From contig NC_088102.1 of NCBI RefSeq assembly GCF_036370855.1, positions 18,891,001 through 18,955,000 on the forward strand: a DNA stretch of 64,000 bases, read 5' to 3'. The stretch is from Dromaius novaehollandiae (Eukaryota; Chordata; Aves; Casuariiformes; Dromaiidae). How positions within the stretch are numbered: position 1 is the first letter of the stretch; each line of letters starts with the position of its first letter. The notes under the pieces were generated by a model, which saw only the letters and a list, made by a program, of their open reading frames with translations, was not told the DNA's origin and did not search any database. Below, piece by piece: positions 22,035-33,981 of this stretch. The position numbers and the translations under genes were made by a program.

Positions 22035-24739
22035 CTACACAGAGAAGGGAGGGAGAGCACAAAAGTCCATGACAGATAATCAACACAGATGCAAGTAAAA
22101 CTAAAAAAAAATGTGGTTTTCATGCACTATTGCATAGCTGAGTGCAGGGAACAGAAGTTACATCCCAGAAAGCAGATATTTCACTACCAAGGCTCAAGAC
22201 TGACATCAATACACAGTCTCTGCCATTGAAGCCGCAGGAGAGCTCCTGCTACCAGCTGCCCCAGCTGTCTTTGCCCAACTCTCAGCTGACCAGTGAGTTA
22301 CCATCAGGCAAGCCAACTCCAGGAAGAGATGAGGAACCGACAGTCCTGCATTCAGGGATGCCCAGATGGGCACCCCATTTGAGCTGCTTACTTTGGGATT
22401 AGATTAACTGCATCCTCAAAGTGCACCTTTTCTCTCCACTGACTGAAAAGGGAGGTGTAGCCATCAGCTGAGAGGCAGAGGCCAACGGCTGGTCAGAAGC
22501 CTCTTACCCTTACTGCTCAAGTGACTCTAACTTAGTAAAGCGTTAAGTCACTTCTTACGCCACCTGTGGATGAGGAAATAGTCTGTGTGGGTTGGATGTT
22601 TGCTTAATATTTAGCAGGAGACAAAAGGAAGCACGAGAGACTGTGGGAAATTGACTTTTGTCTGTTGCCTGCTTCTGTCACTGAAACCTAAAAACCAGAG
22701 GCAGAGCCAGTCGGCCAGAAGCAGGAAGAAATTAAATGGTAGATCTTCCACAGCGGGAATTTCCATTATCCACAAGAGAAGGAAGTCTTCTCCTAACCTG
22801 ACTGGGCCTTATTGTCCTGTTAAGTAACCACAAAAAGTAAACAGAAGTTGATCCAACCAAGCGTGTCTGCATGAAGGTGGGTGAATCTTTTCACGCACAG
22901 AGCTCTACCAGGCAGAACAGAGAGACTTCTTCTTTCTGCCTCCTCTCCACCTTCCCTAATTAATATTTAAGACAGTTTTCTCTATGCTGACACCCTTCTC
23001 TGTCTCCAAGAAAGGGGTTATTGGGACAGAAATTGCAGGTGTTACATGAGACGCATGAAAAGGGAAGTTGTAGCTCCCTCTCCTAGCTATGTCACGGGGC
23101 CGGCAGCAGGTCTGTACTTCTGGGGAGGCTGCGGGGTCATCTGAAGCCTTGACTGCGTGAGAAAGGAAGTCAGAAGGGCCTGCTGAGACTAACATCTGGG
23201 TTCCTCTGGGTCCTGCTCTCCACTTCGCTGAGTCTCACCTCATACTGGAGCTGCAGGTTCCCCTGGAAACCCTTGTCACGTCTTCCCTGGGAACCAGTCC
23301 TTGGACCTTTTCCTCTCACCAGCAGTGAGAATGCATGTCTGGCCTTCATCCATAAGAAATAAATACCTGATAAGGGCAAGAAGGGCTACCTGCAACTCCT
23401 GAGCTGGTGCCCAACAAGGCACAAGATGGGTTTACACAATAGCTGCCAGTCACCATTCCTGATGGCAAATCCCAATCCTTATATGAGAGATCTTTTGGAA
23501 AAGGAGGCTCTCTCCATTTTCAACAGCTTTCTGTCACTCGTTTCTTGCTACCAAAGCAGCGAACGCTGTGACCTATCACACAGATTGGAGAAAATACTAA
23601 GTCTGCTAAGGAAGGTATATCTATGCTAAGCCAAGACACCAGTGCTATCTCTGACTAAAAGAGACAAAAATAGGGGACGTAGAAGCAGCAGAGTGCCATA
23701 TTAAGGCAGTTATACTTCTGCTGGGACCCACGCTATGGTTGGCAATGTTCTATGTTGTGTCTCCTAGCTCCCAGTTTGCTTGGAGCCAGCTTAGGAAATC
23801 TCATACAAAGCTCTGCATTGGTTGCCAGGTCCTCCAGAAACAGCTGCAAGTCAAAAGAGTGCACGAGCACCTGCATGCATATTCTCTCTATACTACTTTG
23901 CATGGGATAAAGATTTTACAGTTCTCTGTATGCTTCCTCACGAATGTATGTTAACCTTAGGATAGTGCAGTTCTTAGTAAGGAGGGAACTGGTACATTAC
24001 TGCCCCACAGAATACCAAATGAAAAGCAACAAAACACCCCCAAACCACCCAAAAGATTATTTCTCCTTCCCCAAGGTAAGCTATGTCTGAAGCAGAGAGG
24101 CAAATGCTACATTTTGGAGCCAGCAGTGGTGTTGCAGCAGGTAGCTGTTCCACCTTCTCCTGAGCTGAGGAGCGCAGAGTGTGATTGAATGATTCCTCCG
24201 ACCTGCCATTCAAAAATATTGTAGCCTTGTCCCTCCTTGGGAGGCACTAGCCGCTGAACTGGCTGCCACATTCAGGGGAAAGTTCTCCGTCATCATTGCA
24301 GAGCATGGAGCTGCAGTGGATGTGGAAGGCCACAGGGGACAGAGCAGTGCTGGCAGGTTTTGGCCTCATATGATTCCAGTGAAGACAGGTCTTTGTGTGT
24401 GTCTGTGTGTCTCTCACACACATAAATATTTATATTTGTGTGTGATGTACGTACGTGTGCATATACATACATACATATACCTACATATATATACACACAC
24501 ACACAAAAAACCTCTTCCTCTTAAAATATTCATAATGTGATTTCCCCCCTCATTGGTCTCCTGGGTTTTAGAGCTGCTCCTTTAAGTGTTGCCAGATGCA
24601 AAGCGGACTTCAGCTCACATCCCCCAGATCTGGGAGATGGCTTATAATTTTGTAAAGCAGAAATTGTGTCTGCCTAGTCCTGTCTCCCTTCTCACCTCCC
24701 CAAACCTCCCCCGAGGATGAATAAAGCACAAACACCTAC
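22035..24739 (-). other. RIN3: RIN3 intron 6
   Basis: A 2.7-kb intron with donor GTAGGTG just below exon 6 and acceptor TGTGTAG before exon 7. It contains the TG/CA and TA-rich tract at about 24393-24505 close to the donor. Otherwise I see nothing recognisable. Confidence 0.85.
24393..24505. repeat. Compound TG/CA, ACAT and TA microsatellite with inverted repeats
   Basis: The tract runs TGTGTGTGTCTGTGTGT, CTCTCACACACAT, an ATAAATATTTAT palindrome, TTGTGTGTG, ACGTACGTGTGC, (CATA)n, then TATATATACACACACACAC. TG-rich and CA-rich arms face each other across A/T-rich centres, so hairpins or left-handed DNA are possible. It lies about 235-350 nt past the exon 6 donor on the minus strand. Confidence 0.9.
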
Positions 24740-26224
24740 CTATCTGTTCCTCGGTGTAGGCAGCTGGGTCTATCAGAGTTTTCAACTCAGTGCTCTGCAC
24801 TAAGTAACTCTTCAGCTGAGTCATCATCATCCGGATTTCTTGTAGCATCTCTGTGCTGGAACTCTGCTTTGCCATCATCTCTAAACTGTACACTCTGTAG
24901 TCCCGCACCAGGTTGCCAAAGTATGAATCCTTGTCCTGTGCCAGCTCCACTATCTTCTTCTGCAGCTTTCTGTCACTAGACAAAAAGACTGTGAAGACAT
25001 TAGACAGGCTCACAAAGGACAGCCTGTTCTTGGCCTTGCCCAAGATCACAGAACGTGTTTTTTTACCAGACGGACAAGCCAGCACCTCTAGGTCATCCTC
25101 TGTGCTGCTGGTGGAGTAGGAGTCTGGCTCGGATGCGGATGCCTGAGCCACAGTGCTGCCTCCTGGGCCCTCCAGGGACGAATGCGAACCTTTCAGTTCT
25201 GCAGAGCTGATGGATTTGCGGCCATGTCCTGATTCAGTCTCAGCATTTGTGCAAGTGGCACCACCAGCTGCTGGTGCTGAGACATCCTTGGATGAAGCGA
25301 TCACCGCGGCCGAGTTCAGCTCTGCAACTGCTCTTTGCTTCAGCTGGCAAGACCTGGGGATGCTTGGTGCCTGGGAAAGTCTCTTCTTTCTTGGTGGTGG
25401 GATAGGAGGTGTCTTTCCTTTCTCGGTGGCATTCCTTTGTGTCTCACGCATGCCCTCTTTCTTCTCTGCAGGTTCAGGCTTTGTCTCCTGAAACTGTGAT
25501 ACAGCTCTTTCAGGAACCTCCCCAGGCATTTCTACAGTCTTTCTGCACAACAGCCTTTTATCTCCACTCTCTGTACTGGTGTCCTGTTTTTCATCTGCGC
25601 GTTCCCCTTTCAGTGTTTCACAACTTCCAGGCTTACCCACACAACTCTCATCCGAGGTCCTCTCAGACAGTCGCCTCCGCGGGGGGATGGAGGGCTGGGA
25701 GCACTTCTTGGGGCTCGGTGCCAATGGTTCCTTGACTGAGCAGCTTTGCTTCCCTTCTTCTTCTTTACTGTCACCGCCCTCAATTCTCATTTCCTTGATG
25801 GCCTTTCCCAGTGGCTGAAGAAGCAGCTGGTTTTCTTCACAGGCAGTCATGGGGTCCTGGCGGAGCTTCAGAGAGGATTTCAGAGCATGACCGTGAGAAG
25901 GTGGAGGTGGTGGGGGGCGGCGTGGAGACCTCTTTTCAGAGAGTGTGGTGACAGGGGGGAGATCGGTGCTCACAGCATGGCTTTTAGGAGGCAGTACATC
26001 TGGAGGAAAAGGATTACTGCACTCTTCTATAAAAATAGGATTCACGAACCACAGCCTGTCATTTCCTATTGACAGCTCAATTTCACATGAGCAGTGGTTT
26101 GTGCTACTTGCAAAACACTGGGTAGATCTTAAACTGTCTGCCTCGGCCGTGCTGAGAGCAGAGGCTTTTGCAGGGTGGGATATCCCCCCTCTTCTTCTGT
26201 GGTTTAAGGAGGAATCCCAGAAAT
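24740..26224 (-). CDS. RIN3: RIN3 exon 6: proline-rich linker and RIN-homology region
   Basis: This is the largest exon, 1485 bp, giving residues 157-650. It begins FWDSSLNHRRR, then CEIELSIGNDRLWFVNPIF, a block diagnostic of RIN3. A run of six prolines lies at about 259-264. Two Pro-Arg motifs follow: PSIPPRRR (about 333-340) and PPIPPPRKKR (about 428-437). These correspond to the two sites in human RIN3 described as binding CD2AP SH3 domains; BIN1 also binds the proline-rich region. A Ser-rich acidic stretch (PDSYSTSSTEDD, about 522-533) precedes the RH region, which starts near KKTRSVILGKAKNRL and includes VELAQDKDSYFGNLVRDY and TEMLQEIRMMMTQLKSYL. The linker between motifs has diverged far more than the RH part. 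The acceptor lies directly against an A/GAAA microsatellite (see repeat entry); the donor is GTAGGTG. Confidence 0.97.
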
Positions 26225-26230
26225 CTGTTC

Positions 26231-26285
26231 AAAAAAAAAAAAAAAAAAGAAAAAAAGAAAGAAAGAAAGAAAAAGAAAAAGAGAC
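26231..26285. repeat. A18 and GAAA microsatellite at the exon 6 acceptor
   Basis: On the plus strand 18 consecutive A occupy 26231-26248, followed by interrupted GAAA units to about 26285. On the gene's strand this reads as T and TTTC units running straight into GAACAG, so it serves as the polypyrimidine tract of exon 6. Length changes here could affect splicing of the largest exon. Confidence 0.95.
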
Positions 26286-26996
26286 TAGAAATAGAAGGAG
26301 AGAATTTTAGCTGCTAATGGTGCTTGAGAGTCCTACTGTGTGTTAGAAGAGATGTTACGCAAGCTTTCACACCTCTGCACAAAACACCATGAAGAAAAGG
26401 TTGATTGCTTTGTGTGTGTAAGATGCTTCGAACCAGCGTATGAGCTCAGAAAACTACTGTGCCTTTAGCTCTGCCTTGTGAGGCCCTGTTCTCCCGTTCT
26501 CCATAGTTCATCAAACATAGTTCTCAAACAGTTCACCTATGCACCAGCATAATCCCCAGCCCTTCGCGGGGAAGTGGGGCCCAGGCCTGCACTGGCCAGA
26601 GCCCAGGGCAGGGTCTGCCTACGCTTCTTCCCAAAAACAAGCACTCCAGAAAAAAACAGGAGGACCTCCAGTTTCTAAAGCAAGGTTATAGTAGAACCTA
26701 AAACAGAGAGAAGAAACTCTTTAAATAAAGCTAGTTCAGAACTTGGCTCAGATAAAATCTCTCCCCTGCCCGCTACGTCCTCAAAGCCAGGCCACTTCTC
26801 CCAGCCTTGCTCCCCAGTGCAGCCAGCGGCTTTCAGTGGCTTCCTGCTTGCAACAAACTCCACGCAGCTCCTAGGAAAGCATCTTCTTTCTGCCACGGCT
26901 GTTAGAGCTGGCCACGCCTCCCTCTGCCAGCGAGCCATCCTCCGCTGCTCTGGGGACAGGGACATCCCCTTCCCTCCAGCAGCACAGCTGCCGCGG

Positions 26997-27024
26997 GCAG
27001 GGCAGGGCAGGGCAGGGCAGGGCA
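26997..27024. repeat. GGCAG pentanucleotide microsatellite
   Basis: Five to six consecutive GGCAG units on the plus strand, within a GC-rich segment of intron 5. Confidence 0.9.
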
Positions 27025-27494
27025 CGCCGCCACTTTTCTCCTCTAACAAAGCAATAATATAAAATAGCCACAGAGTAAACTACAAGCAAGCAAATTAAAA
27101 GTCCGTATCTGCCATTACAGAGAGAGGTAGTACCTGCAGCCAAGTGAAGAATTTGGCCATGAGTCACTAAAAACTGGAAGTTCACTTGCAGCATTAGACT
27201 TGGAGCCAAAAGACAGCTCCTTGACTCCAGTGTTAGGGTGGTGAAGTGCCTTTGATTTTATTCGTGCCAGTTTTACTTGTTGTAACCCACCAGCCACCTT
27301 TCTGCACTACACTAACAAGACAGTTGTTCTGTGGTACCATCGGCCTTCCCTTGCTCAAAAACTGCAAATTCTGAAAAACCCTCTGAAGCACTGCTCTTCA
27401 TTACGAAGCCTTTGAACACCTTCCGTACCTCATGCTCTCCTAAAACAATACCATGTGTGTGCTGACTCTGTCCCTGGAAGGTAGCAGAGTGGTC

Positions 27495-27600
27495 ATGACA
27501 GTTTCCCCATATTCAAAAATGGGGAAAATGATAATGGCATCTCTTGGAAAGCATCTTGTGGTCTAAGGATGCAAAATGCTTTACGAAAGGTAAGTATTGT
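27495..27600 (+). mobile_element. MIR-like SINE fragment
   Basis: CAGTTTCCCCATATTC, AAAAATGGGGAAAATGATAA and later AAATGCTTTACGAAAGGTAA parallel the amniote MIR series CAGTTTCCCCATCTGT, AAAATGGGGATAATGATA, AAGTGCTTTGAGA. The orientation is sense on the plus strand, opposite to RIN3. Confidence 0.6.
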
Positions 27601-30043
27601 CTCTCTTTCCTTCCATTCATAACAGGATAAAATTGCTGATTTACCACATCACAGCCTAGGCTAGTGTCCATGGCTAATTCTACTTTATAACCATGTCACC
27701 ATACTTTCCTTGGGATGCTGAGGTTAGAACAGCTTTATTCTCTGATTTCCTACCATGAGAGGAAGCAAAATAAAGAGGCTTAAAATAAAAGTGTTGTTAG
27801 GAACAGCAGCACTTTTGACAACAGAAATCAGCTGTAGACGTGCAGATGCCCCAGCACAGATGGTGTCATGCTGCCTAGCCCCTCACTTCCGAGATGACCC
27901 AGGGTGTGATTTCCTTAAAATGCTCCAACTCCACTGAGTATCAGCAAATGCAGGGCAGTGGGAGTTGTTGGTTTAAGTCAGAAGGTAATACTGCTGAGTC
28001 TCATGGGCTGAGGAAATGGTGAGTGAACCAATTTACAAAAGGGAACTTGGTTATTTTTCTCAGTAGCAGGCAAGCATAAGACAACATGATGAAAACGCAG
28101 TGCTCAACTCAGACTGTGAAGGGCCGTATGAGGTAGTGGTGGCCTCTTACTAAGGTCTGCACAGCTGCTTCTCAGAGACTATTGCAGCCCAGGCCACACT
28201 GTCTCGTACATTGGGAAGGGCAGTTTGATGTTCTCCCGTTGCTCCCCTGGCTTGTCCCTTAACTTACACTCTGGGAGGGAAGAGTTAGCAGTTCTTTGAG
28301 CCTTTGACACTTCTGTGAAGGTACATGCTTTCTGTGCACCATGGCCATGCTAATTCTTCTGCTAAGAGGCCTTCTGTACCAGCCAGGTCAGGACTGGAGG
28401 GTCTACACCCTATCCTCTTTGACATTATATATAACAGCCAGATCCTTCAAAGAACAATCCAGCTTGCAAGTAGACATCTTATTTCCACCCCTCCAAGAAT
28501 ACATATCACTTTGAAAGAAATGACAATTGATATACTATAATTTCAAACAATGCCAGGTTTCCTCTGGGAGTGCAAAATTGGCCAGTACATTTTGTTTGTA
28601 CCCATTAGATTTTGTTCCAGGAAGCAGCAACAGCAACACTCATTACTTCATCCTGTTTGACTTTACTGTGACACAATGACGCTCCAAGAAGTCAGGATCA
28701 CTTCCCAGGAAATCTGTGCACAATGAAATTCCTCCTGTTGACAGACACTTCCCTGGCATGCAGTGTACTATGGCGTGCACACATGCAGGCATCACCACTT
28801 TTGTGACCACCAGGGTACAGGTGAGAAGGAAGAAGACTACAACCAACACTGCTTGGGTGTTTGTGCTTTAGTTAACCCTTCCTTTTAGAAACTGGAGATT
28901 GCTGCCTGAATCAGGACCTCCACAGCTGGCTCAGATTAGGCATCCAGAGAGATAAGGTGGGAGAATCATAAAATACTTCTTACATTTTAATCCAAATATT
29001 CATACTTGTTATAATAAACTTGATAACAAGCTTGCAACTTGTTATCTGAAGTTGCAAAGTAATTTTCTTTAAGTAATAATTGCTGCTTGGATACACCTGC
29101 TCAAGGAAGCTTTGACAAACTGAAGTTTATTCAGAACAGTGGATGGTGAGTGTTAGAGGAAAATATGCTGGTCAAATTCAACAAAGCTGGCTGAACTGAA
29201 ACCACTGGGGTTTGCCCATCCCTTCTGGGAGGTGTAATGCAGAAGATTCAAAAATAGATCCCAAAAGCCCCAAGATACTCTACTCAGTATTTCTAAGTGA
29301 GCTAGCTCTTTAGCTTTCAGACTTACTTGACTGATTTCAACAGCTGAGGAAAAACTAAAAAGCAAAGTAGCATGAGAGATGGTTGCTAAATTTAACAGTT
29401 ATCTAAAGTGAAATGTGTTTAAAGGGAAGAAGCCAGAAGGAGTCCTTCTTTAGTTAACAGAACTGCATTTCCCAGCTCTGTGACTGTATACACATGATCT
29501 AAAATTTGCTTGCTTGGCCTTGTCACTAAAAATAACATTCCTTTTTTGTAATCCTATGTGCATGAGATGAGAGAACATGCTGGGACACTACACATTTCTC
29601 TACTAACTAGAAAACCTGCAACAGGAATTCACGTGCAAAAATATCACACTTCCATCATCATTTCTCCCCACTCATCAGAAGGGAAAACTGCCCGAATGTT
29701 TTCCTCTTTTCATTTACCTCAGATGCCAACTACTTTGAATATCTGTCAGTTATCCTGAAAGGTTGTTCTACAGTTCAGTTGTTGTAATTTATGTCCCCAA
29801 TTTGTAGTGAGGTCACACCCTGCAGAGAAGTCCAAGTAGACATTTACATCCAAAGGGGTGATATAGTCTTTTTTTCTAATATGCTTCCATAGCCATAAAG
29901 ATAATAAGCATCTTCTCTCCTGCATTCAGGCATCCTCAGCTATTCTGAGGACAACAGTTTGTCTATTCACCAGTTGCATTCTGTCTCTGGGGCACCACAG
30001 TTCTTGTAAGTCTCAGTGAAACTGGTTGCTTTAAAAGACTTAC

Positions 30044-30135
30044 CTATTCCCAGACTAGAGACAATTTCAAGATCTTGAAAGCTACTGGCTTCTAATATTG
30101 CTTGTGGTAGCTTCAGGGTGAAGGGCAGCAAATCC
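30044..30135 (-). CDS. RIN3: RIN3 exon 5: end of SH2 domain
   Basis: This is a 92-bp exon with a TTTTTACAG acceptor and GTAAGT donor (30038-30043). It encodes DLLPFTLKLPQAILEAS followed by SFQDLEIVSSLGI, the conserved segment that closes the RIN SH2 region. The final G combines with AT of exon 6 to give Asp in front of FWDSSL. In mammalian RIN3 this segment is DLLPFTLRLPQAILEAS, so the assignment is strong. Confidence 0.95.
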
Positions 30136-33100
30136 CTGTAAAAAGAAACACAGCCAAAAACAAACCAAAGAATGAAACCCCTAATTGTTAGGGACTCCAA
30201 ATTTTACCAGTGGTTTTTAGTGATTGGATTCACTCATAACTTCAAGCCTGTTCTGCAAAGTACAGGATGTTGTCAAAGGAAGAGCTTACAGCCAGTAAGG
30301 AATCATGTAAATTGTACTGGCCTGGGTTGCTTTCATTTCACAAGAGATCAGCAGCACCTGTGAAGATGCAGCATGCCATTTTGCTTGCTTTTTGCTGTGA
30401 AAAACAGCAGCAATGTCTCCCAACCTCAGGGGAGGCCATGAGGCTAACTGTTCAAAATACCTTCCCATGAAAAGTGAGGTATTGCAGATGGCAATTACTA
30501 TAACTAGAAAAGCCATTCTTTTTGGTGTGGAGGGGATTTTCCCTCCTTTTTCTTTCTGTTTACCCCTCTCCCTACCTCTAAAAATCAGTGTAAGTGTAAG
30601 GCACAGGCAGATAACAAGACACGGTGGGGTTACACAGGCAGGGTCGCAAGACACTTCCTGGGGAAGAGACCTTCTGGGTGAAATGACAGACAATGGTGAA
30701 GTTCTGCCTAGCACTGAGAAAATGAGCATATCCCTCTCTCCTCAGACTTCTAACTGCTTCGTCTCCTGAAAGATGCTGTATGGTTATTGGTAAAAGATGG
30801 TTTCTCAGAGGATGTTACTTAGGTTTCACTGAAACATACCCTAAGTCTCAAATCTCCTGAGCTGGCTGAGAACAGTTATCGTTTGCTTGTTGCTCAGTAA
30901 TAACTTGCTAAGCCTGTTCCTACCTCAATGCCCACTTTAAAAGGGACAAGAAAAGTCAGTAGTAATATTTAAAAGGCAGCAAGTAATGGTGCAGGGTTGT
31001 TTTACATATTAGAAATTTAACAAAATGTTCTGCAAGCAACAGGAAATTATTTTAGAAAAAGCTGACCTTGTGAGTAGGTAGTCTCTGCTACACACATGTA
31101 CCAAAAATGCGTGTGACTGCAGACCTGAGGAGGACCATTCTGCTGACAGATGGATGTAGGGGGCCTATTTCCCCTTTATTAGCAGATATGTATTTTGTTG
31201 ACTATACCATGTACTCCACTGGTTCCCTGTGCATTACTGAGTACTCTGTGGTCACACTATTTTTCAGAAGATGATTTGATGCTAGAATTCATGGACAAAT
31301 ATCAGGTTTAAAAGAGGAAGAGGCACCCACTGGCCTCCTTTTTTTTTGTTTGTTTGTTATTGTTACATGCATAAGTAGTTGCCTTTTTCTTTCTTTCTTT
31401 CTTTTTTAGATAACTATATCTAACAATTAGGAAACATGAAGAATTTACCTTAATAGAAAAAAATCTGGTTGTAATCATGGGGCAGGCAGGTTGCAGACAA
31501 GTAACTGAGTCACATGTTTGCCTGCAGGTGTTATTTTCATGATGTAAGGTGATTTAGCCATCATGCTAGAACAGGCCAAACTTTCTTTTGAGAAGAGTCT
31601 GTCAGCCATGATAAACTGTTTCCAGTTATTTATAGATGACTATTTACTAGAGCCCTGAGCACAGGCCTCTCAACTCACCGTCATGGAGAGCTTTTACAAG
31701 CTGCCCAGAAATGGCAGGTCAGTGCCTAAGCAGCCTTTTTATTACCTAATCTCTGTCAGAAAGTTTATTCCCTATTTGCCTTATCTTTTTAGAGCAAACT
31801 AAGAAATCACCTGAAACATCTGATTTATATTTGATACCCAGAAGCAACGTTTACAACAGACACTAATAGAAAAACTTTTCTTTTTTCTGAGACTCATTCT
31901 TAAACCATGATCCTTTCTGCAGAAAAGCAGAAATAAGCAGATTTTTCCCTCCCACAAGTCATTTGACTAGAAATGCCCAAATCTTGTTTGCATTTGGTCT
32001 CTTTTATGCTGCTTTGGTAAAACAAAATTTTTTAATGTAGCCCTAAAGGTGATTTACACCCATTCCATAGGATCTATATGCATCTCTTGGGTATGGGTAG
32101 GAGTCCAAGCCCAGCAGCACTGAACTCAGTTGGCTGCAGAATCAGTCCCCAAATTAGCATGAATATCTGGCTGGGTAAACTGCAGCTCGCTGTATCGTAC
32201 CATAGATAGACTGTTCCTGCTGTGTGAGCTAAACAAGTCACTAACATGACTGACTTGTAAACATCTCCTGAATCTTCTTTCCTTTCTTAAATGGAAATAA
32301 CCATTTTTAAGATTCATCTAAGTTTATCCAGGGGATACGAAGAGTTTACATCCAACTCAAAATCAGGCCTGCTAAAGCAGGGATGGCATAAGTAGGTTGT
32401 GTAGTATCACTGCAGTGTGCGTGGCACAAATGCATAGATGAGTGTAGATACACAGGTTTAATTACATGGGGGGATTAATCAGTGGGTGAACAAACCTTGG
32501 TCTAATGGGGATGCCCTAACTGGTCTTTCTCATCTCTGTGCCAACCCTATTTGGAATTTCTTCACTGAGCAAACACACAAGGTCTGTTCTTTATCACTTT
32601 TTTTTGTTTGTAATTTTTAGCTAAAGAACAGAAATTATTTCAGGACTTCTCTCCTTTGATTGACTCCCCCAATCAGAAGAGGTGACTATTCAGAGAGTGC
32701 TCTGAATTTCCAGCAATCAACAGTCTGCTGTCAGCTTTGCTAAGTCACTGCCAGGTGCATGTGGATGCTTAAAGGTGCTTTTTGTAAGAGATGGTTAATG
32801 CAGGAATGTTTCACCTCCGTGCCCTGGTAGCTCCGTTCCTGCGTGGGCGCAGTCCTACCTCCCTTCCTCAGCCAAAGCTTCCACTGATCTCAGGGACAGC
32901 TGTGGCTCTGCTGCACCTGAACAGACAGTGCATGGTCTGGCCCCATTGCTGCAACAAGCATCTGAAATACCAACAAAGCTCGCTGATCTGGCAAGCCTCA
33001 CCTGAGGTTAGAGGAAACCATAGGAAACACCTGGGGCTGTGCTGTGACCGGGTACTGTGGGATACCTATATATTTGCATTGCTTGGACTAAATCATATTA

Positions 33101-33908
33101 TGAGTTTGAACCAACTTGGAAGCACAGAATGAGACTCTAGAGTGGTGAAAGCCCAGAAACAAAGGCTGAAACAAGTCTGCATGAGCCCTTGGGAGCCACA
33201 CCATCCCAAATCCCTTTGTAGCTCAAGCAGTACAAGGTGTAGCATTTGGGAAGTACTATGAAACTCAAACTCCTTAGCAACAAACATTGGGTGTCTAAAC
33301 CTTTCCCTCCCAGGACTGGGAAAATTTAGATCTTGTTTCAAAAGCATACATGAATCTTTTGTCTGGACGTCTCTCTATAAAGGTCTGAACTGGAATCCAG
33401 CTTCCTTAACCAGGGAAGTCTAGATTCGACATCTGTGGCCATGTCATTGTGCATTGATCCCATTTCTAATTCAGTCACAAAGCTGTATTTTTTTTCTCCC
33501 ACCTTCCCCACACCTTTCCATTTGTTTCAAAGAATAGAAAGAAGAATCTCTGCTCTCCTAGTGCCTTCTGTTTCTCTTAGTGCTACTAGTTTAAACCTTA
33601 GTTTCCTTGAAACATCAGTGACACTATTCTGAAAGCAGAGTCTGGCCCTTAATCCCCACTTGGAAGTTGTACCCTAAAGGAAAGGAAAAGATCCCTTGCA
33701 AACCAGTGCCTCTGTAGGTACTTAAATGAGGTGCAATACAGAAAGATTTTGTTTCAGAGCGGCTCCACACTAGTTATTGTTTTCCACTCTGCATGTCTTT
33801 GGTTCAGTCATACAAGCACCAGCACACTCCAGGGGAAAGGTGGGTCAGAGGGCAGAGCTACCCTACAAATGAAGTAATCCTGCCATGGATACAGTGGGTC
33901 CAACTCAC
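30136..33908 (-). other. RIN3: RIN3 intron 4
   Basis: A 3.8-kb intron with donor GTGAGT and acceptor TTTTTACAG. It holds a short CTTT run (about 31388-31406). I see no other repeat family, RNA gene or exon in it. Confidence 0.85.
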
Positions 33909-33981
33909 CTACTGACGCAGTAGAAGGCAACGAGCTTGAAGACGTCCTCAAACACCAGGACAGATCCTTCCAGGTACAGAA
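33909..33981 (-). CDS. RIN3: RIN3 exon 4: SH2 domain, C-terminal part
   Basis: This is a 73-bp exon with an acceptor ending in CATCAG and a GTGAGT donor at 33903-33908. With the single base carried from exon 3 it encodes ILYLEGSVLVFEDVFKLV and then AFYCVS; its last two bases (AG) join exon 5 to make Arg. Phases match on both sides. The sequence is nearly the mammalian RIN3 sequence (YLEGSALVFEDIFRLIAFYCVSR). The exon lies almost 19 kb from exon 3 and 3.8 kb from exon 5. Confidence 0.93.

Larger units (their letters stand above)
26225..30043 (-). other. RIN3: RIN3 intron 5
   Basis: A 3.8-kb intron between GTAAGT and TTTGAACAG. It contains the pyrimidine/microsatellite tract next to the exon 6 acceptor, a GGCAG pentamer repeat (about 26997-27024), and a MIR-like fragment (about 27495-27600). 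A GC-rich section lies at about 26760-27030. No additional exon was found. Confidence 0.85.

Noticed and set aside
24913..26072. Plus-strand open frames opposite RIN3 exon 6
   Set aside because: They are antisense shadows of a conserved coding exon.
24740..26224. RIN2 as the identity of the gene
   Set aside because: The SH2 start, the NDRLWFVNPIF block, the DLGVTTSVPE segment and the C-terminal tail match RIN3 and differ from RIN2 as remembered.
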